Source: Cranoglanis bouderius
Taxonomy: Eukaryota > Chordata > Actinopteri > Siluriformes > Cranoglanididae
DNA: 64,000 bases
Assembly (NCBI GenBank): GCA_023630585.1
Contig: CM042535.1
Location: 37,578,301-37,642,300 of the forward strand
Reading direction: 5' to 3'
The notes beneath the pieces were generated by a model. It had not been told where the DNA came from. It did no database searches and saw nothing but the letters and a program-made list of their open reading frames with translations. Shown piece after piece: positions 60,160 to 64,000 of this stretch (position 1 is the first letter of the stretch; each line of letters starts with the position of its first letter). The translations under genes and the position numbers were made by a program.

Positions 60160-61560
60160 TATTTGCGTTCTCTCACAAAGATATTTGTGTTCCCTCGCAA
60201 TTTTTTGCATTCTCTTGCAATGTTTTGCGTTCTCTCACAAAGATTTGCATTCTCTCGCATTTTTTGCATTCTCTCACAAAGATATTTGCATTCTCACGCA
60301 TTTTTTGCGTTCTCACAAAGATATTTGCATTCTCACGCATTTTTTGCGTTCTCTCACAAAGATTTGCATTCTCTCGCATTTTTTGCATTCTCTCACAAAG
60401 ATATTTGCATTCTCACGCATTTTTTGCGTTCTCTCACAAAGATTTGCATTCTCTTGCAATGTTTTGCATTCTCTCACAAAGGTATTTGCCTTCTTTGGCA
60501 TTTTTTTGCGTTCGCTCACAAAGATATTTGTGTTCTCTCGCATTTTTTGCGTTCTCTCGCAAAGATATTTGTGTTCTCTCGCATTTTTTGTGTTCTCTCA
60601 CAAAGATATTTGTGTTCCCTCGCAATTTTTTGCATTCTCTTGCAATGTTTTGCATTCTCTCACAAAGATATTTGCATTCTCACGCATTTTTTGCGTTCTC
60701 TCACAAAGATATTTGCATTCTCACGCATTTTTTGCGTTCTCTCACAAAGATTTGCATTCTCTCGCATTTTTTGCGTTCTCTCGCAAAGATATTTGTGTTC
60801 TCTCGCATTTTTTGCGTTCTCTCGCAAAGATATTTGTGTTCCTTCGCAATGTTTTGCATTCTCTCACAAAGGTATTTGCCTTCTTTGGCATTTTTTTGCA
60901 TTCGCTCACAAAGATATTTGCATTCTCTCACATTTTTTGCATTCTCTCGCAAAGATATTTGCATTCTCACGCATTTTTTGCATTCTCTCACAAAGATTTG
61001 CATTCTCTCGCATTTTTTGTGTTCTCTCACAAAGATATTTGTGTTCTCTCGCATTTTTTGCGTTCTCTCACAAAGATATTTGTGTTCTCTCGCAATTTTT
61101 TGCATTCTCTCACAAAGGTATTTGCATTCTATCGCAATTTTTTGCATTCGCTCACAAAGATATTTGCATTCTCTCACATTTTTTGCGTTCTCTCGCAAAG
61201 ATATTTACATTCTCACGCATTTTTTGCATTCTCTCACAAAGATATTTGCATTCTCTCGCATTTTTTGCGTTCTCTCACAAAGATATTTGTGTTCTCTCGC
61301 AATTTTTTGCATTCTCTCACAAAGGTATTTGCATTCTATCGCAATTTTTACATTCTCTCGCAAAGATATTTGTGTTCTCTCGCATTTTTTGTGTTCTCTC
61401 ACAAAGATATTTGTGTTCCCTCGCAATGTTTTGCATTCTCTCGCAATGTTTTGCATTCTCTCACAATGGTATTTGCCTTCTTTGGCATTTTTTTGCTTTC
61501 GCTCCCAAAGATATTTGCGTTCTCTCGCATTTTTGGTTTTTTTTTTGCGATCTCCCAAGA
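60160..61560. repeat. About 41-bp minisatellite, roughly 1.4 kb
   Basis: The unit combines a tttgcattctctcgcatttt half and a ttgcgttctctcacaaagat half, about 41 bp together, with variants (ttgcaatg, ctttggca, lacking a ttt). Some 33-35 units are present. Because 41 is not a multiple of three, each frame cycles through the same three readings, and none of them contains a stop on the plus strand. Open frames of 472-509 codons result. There is no signal peptide, splice context or homology I recognise, so I do not call a gene. Confidence 0.95.
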
Positions 61561-62597
61561 ATATTTTGTGTCCTCGCCTAAAACCTGTTGTGTTCTTTCA
61601 TGAGAGACTTCTGTCTTTCACAAGATAATCGTCTTTCACATAATATCCTTTTCAGGTGTCTTTCACTTACGTGAAAACCACGCCTTGAACCAACCACTGA
61701 CTTTTTTCTTCTTTATACTTGAGTCCAAGCTCAAAATAAAACTCTATATATCGCTCCATTGTGAGCGTGTTATGTCTGAACCACTGCCCTGCTACAAGTG
61801 AGACATTAAACCGGAAGTACTGCTTGTACAGACACGGGAGGACGCAAAAAATAAAAAGCGAGAGAAAACAAAGTCTCTCGGGGGAACGCAAAGGTTTGTG
61901 AAGGAAAGCGAAAAAGCATTGAAATATAAATTTTCTTCCCATCTCATATTTTTTCCATCACCATGTCCCTTTAGGGGCTCTGTAGATTTCATCGTATTCC
62001 TCAGGTGCACAATTTTTCTCCCTCGACTTTTACAGGACTTCTTTTTGAAGTTTCCTTCGTTCCTTCCTTTCTTTCTTTCCACTCATTCCTGAAATGAGTC
62101 TCCTGTAAAGTGCACCACATATCCACTCGGATAAAGCCGTCTGCTTTTCAGAGCGCGAGGTAGCAGGATAGACTTCAGAGATGAGATCAAGCCGAGAGAT
62201 TTTATTTATTTATTTATTTATTTATTTATTCTTTTCCCTGCTCAATTGCTTTCCGCTCAGGAAAAGCTCGAGACAGCAGGTTTATTTGGATGAAGGAGGA
62301 AAAAGGATTTCCGCGGTCATTAGCAATGCATCTGCAGGTTGATGTGATTAAACACTGAACGCTTGGTGCTCTCCTCTGAGCGTGTTGAGTCCATACTGCA
62401 TAATCGCCCAGCACAAACGGACACAGCGGCTTCCGGTGGATTTTCTCCTGCTGTTGAGTAGATTAATGCTGATTATGGAGGGAAACAGAAATGTGAGATA
62501 TACAAATACAAAAAAACTACATTTATTTTTTTATATAATATAAATATTTCACTTATATAACAGCTGCTATAAATGTTACACACATACAAGTAAGCAT
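61561..62597. other. Intergenic stretch, no gene seen
   Basis: Begins with degenerate tctttcaca words trailing from the minisatellite (to about 61,670), then unique sequence, then an (ATTT)n tract at about 62,198-62,231. No gene recognised. Confidence 0.6.
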
Positions 62598-62598
62598 G

Positions 62599-62599
<1 letters not shown>

Positions 62600-62633
<34 letters not shown>

Positions 62634-62690
62634 AATTATTAGGACATTGTCCTGAGAACAGCACACAAGTGTTTTTGGGGTGTGTGTGTG

Positions 62691-62739
<49 letters not shown>

Positions 62740-62850
62740 TTATTCATAGTCTGCTTTTTGACAGTCTGTCATCACAACTCGCTTTTAGCAGAGAGAGTGT
62801 TTAAAGTGAGTGTAGAACAATGGCTGCTGTACGGATCCCCGGCTAATTAA

Positions 62851-62926
<76 letters not shown>

Positions 62927-63017
62927 CACAAAGCTTTATCTAGACAAACAGAAGAGAGAAATAGTCTTTCATGTTTGGAGTTAAAATACAGCTTTTTAAT
63001 CAAGAAAAGGAGACAAA

Positions 63018-63053
<36 letters not shown>
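62600..63053. repeat. (AAT)n, (GT)n, (CA)n, (GT)n cluster
   Basis: (AAT)n 62,600-62,632, (GT)n about 62,679-62,738, (CA)n about 62,852-62,923 and (GT)n 63,019-63,053. Confidence 0.95.
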
Positions 63054-63087
<34 letters not shown>

Positions 63088-63830
63088 AAATGAAGAGAGA
63101 GAAAGAGAAAGGGAGATAGATGAAGAGAGACAGATGGAAAGAGAACAGATGGGGCACAAGGAGCGAGAGATGAAGAGAAAACTTAGAAGGAAAGAGAGAG
63201 AGAGAGAGAGAGATGGAGAAAGAGAGAGATGGATGGAGAGATACAGATGGAAAGAAAGACGGATGGAGAAAGAGAGGAAGTGAGGAGTGAGATAGATGGA
63301 GAGAAAGAAAAAGACAATGCAAGAGAGCAAGAGACATTTTAATACTCAGATTTTTTCACTCCTCTCTCTCTCTCTCTCTCTCTCTCCCCATGTCTTTCTC
63401 TCCATTTCTTTCTCCCTCTCATTCTCTCCATCTCTTTCTCTGTCCATCTCTGCATCTCTCTGCCTCTAATTTCTCCATCTCTTTCTCCGTCTAGCTTTCT
63501 CTATCTCTTTCTCTCTGTCTCATTCGCTCCATCTCTTTCTCTGTCTCGCTTTCTCCCTCTCATTCCTCTCTCTCTCCGTCTAGCTTTCTCTATCTCTTTC
63601 TCTCTCTCTCATTCGCTCCACCTCTTTCTTTCTGTCTTATTCTCTTCATCTCTTTGTCTCATTCTCATCATGTCTTTCTCTGTCTTGCTTTCTCTCTCTC
63701 TTTCTCTCTCTGTCTCATTCGCTCCATCTCTTTCTCTCTCTCTTTCTCTCTCTGTCTCATTTGCTCCATCTCTTTCTCTGTATCTCTCTCCATCTCTCAC
63801 TCTCTGTCTTTGTCTGTTTTTCTTTTTTTA
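63054..63830. repeat. GA-rich block followed by CT-rich block
   Basis: Purine-rich (GA)n, gatgga and gaaaga words fill 63,054-63,335. After a short AT-rich spacer, pyrimidine-rich ctctttctc and tctccatctc words fill 63,357-63,830. The halves are roughly complementary. Confidence 0.92.
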
Positions 63831-64000
63831 TTTGAATCTGAATTTGTCTTGAAGTCTACAGTCATTGAAGTGAGTTGAATCTCACGATTACATAACAAGC
63901 CTTATATGAGACCTTAAAATGAAGATAGGGAAAGTGGAAAAGGGAGCATTAGAACAATATTGGAACACGCCCCATTTTAAAAATTGGGAATAAATGAGTA

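Noticed and set aside
60160..61560. Relationship between the two 41-bp minisatellites (41.4 kb and 60.2 kb)
   Set aside because: The units share length only; their sequences are unrelated.
60099..61628. 509-codon open frame (and two of 472 codons)
   Set aside because: All arise from one 41-bp tandem repeat without stop words; no domain, signal or splice context, and all three frames are equally open.

Overview
The window looks like teleost fish genomic DNA. It is intron-rich and crowded with (CA)n, (GA)n and (AAT)n microsatellites, minisatellites, tRNA-derived SINEs, decayed Tc1-like transposons and hAT-like miniature elements. The SINE and Tc1 types fit an otophysan fish, perhaps a catfish; that finer placement is inference from remembered repeat families, not a search. 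I see no prokaryotic gene organisation and no CRISPR array.

One protein-coding gene can be supported, on the minus strand: the 5' part of a FAT1-type giant protocadherin (fat1). It reads right to left. A CpG-rich promoter lies at about 22.1-22.85 kb, with a predicted non-coding exon 1 ending in a strong splice donor at 22,470. Intron 1 is about 3.6 kb. A very large first coding exon (15,583-18,872, ATG at 18,844) encodes the signal peptide and roughly the first nine cadherin repeats. Intron 2 is about 14.3 kb. A 315-nt exon (995-1,309) completes one cadherin repeat and begins the next, and intron 3 starts at 994 and runs off the window. Splice phases agree at every junction I can check, and the reading frame is intact. 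The rest of the gene lies outside, to the left.

Intron 2 carries microsatellites, two SINE-like insertions, pieces of two dispersed repeat families and long unique stretches that may hold regulatory elements. Intron 1 carries two hAT-like miniature elements, one with an exact 8-bp target duplication. Intron 3 opens with a very CpG-dense block containing a CRE/E-box composite.

From 22.85 to 64 kb, upstream of fat1, I find no credible gene. This sequence is a mosaic of unique DNA, microsatellite clusters, minisatellites with 12-, 27-, 41-, 41-, 47- and 87-bp units, a SINE with target duplications, four decayed Tc1-like fragments, a 195-bp terminal-inverted-repeat MITE, and two dispersed repeat families that each recur several times. 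The longest open frames there (up to 509 codons) are products of tandem repetition. I found no clearly new biological system. The most useful leads are the intron 3 CpG block, the two dispersed families, the split 27-bp array and the array at 60-61.6 kb that is open in all three forward frames.
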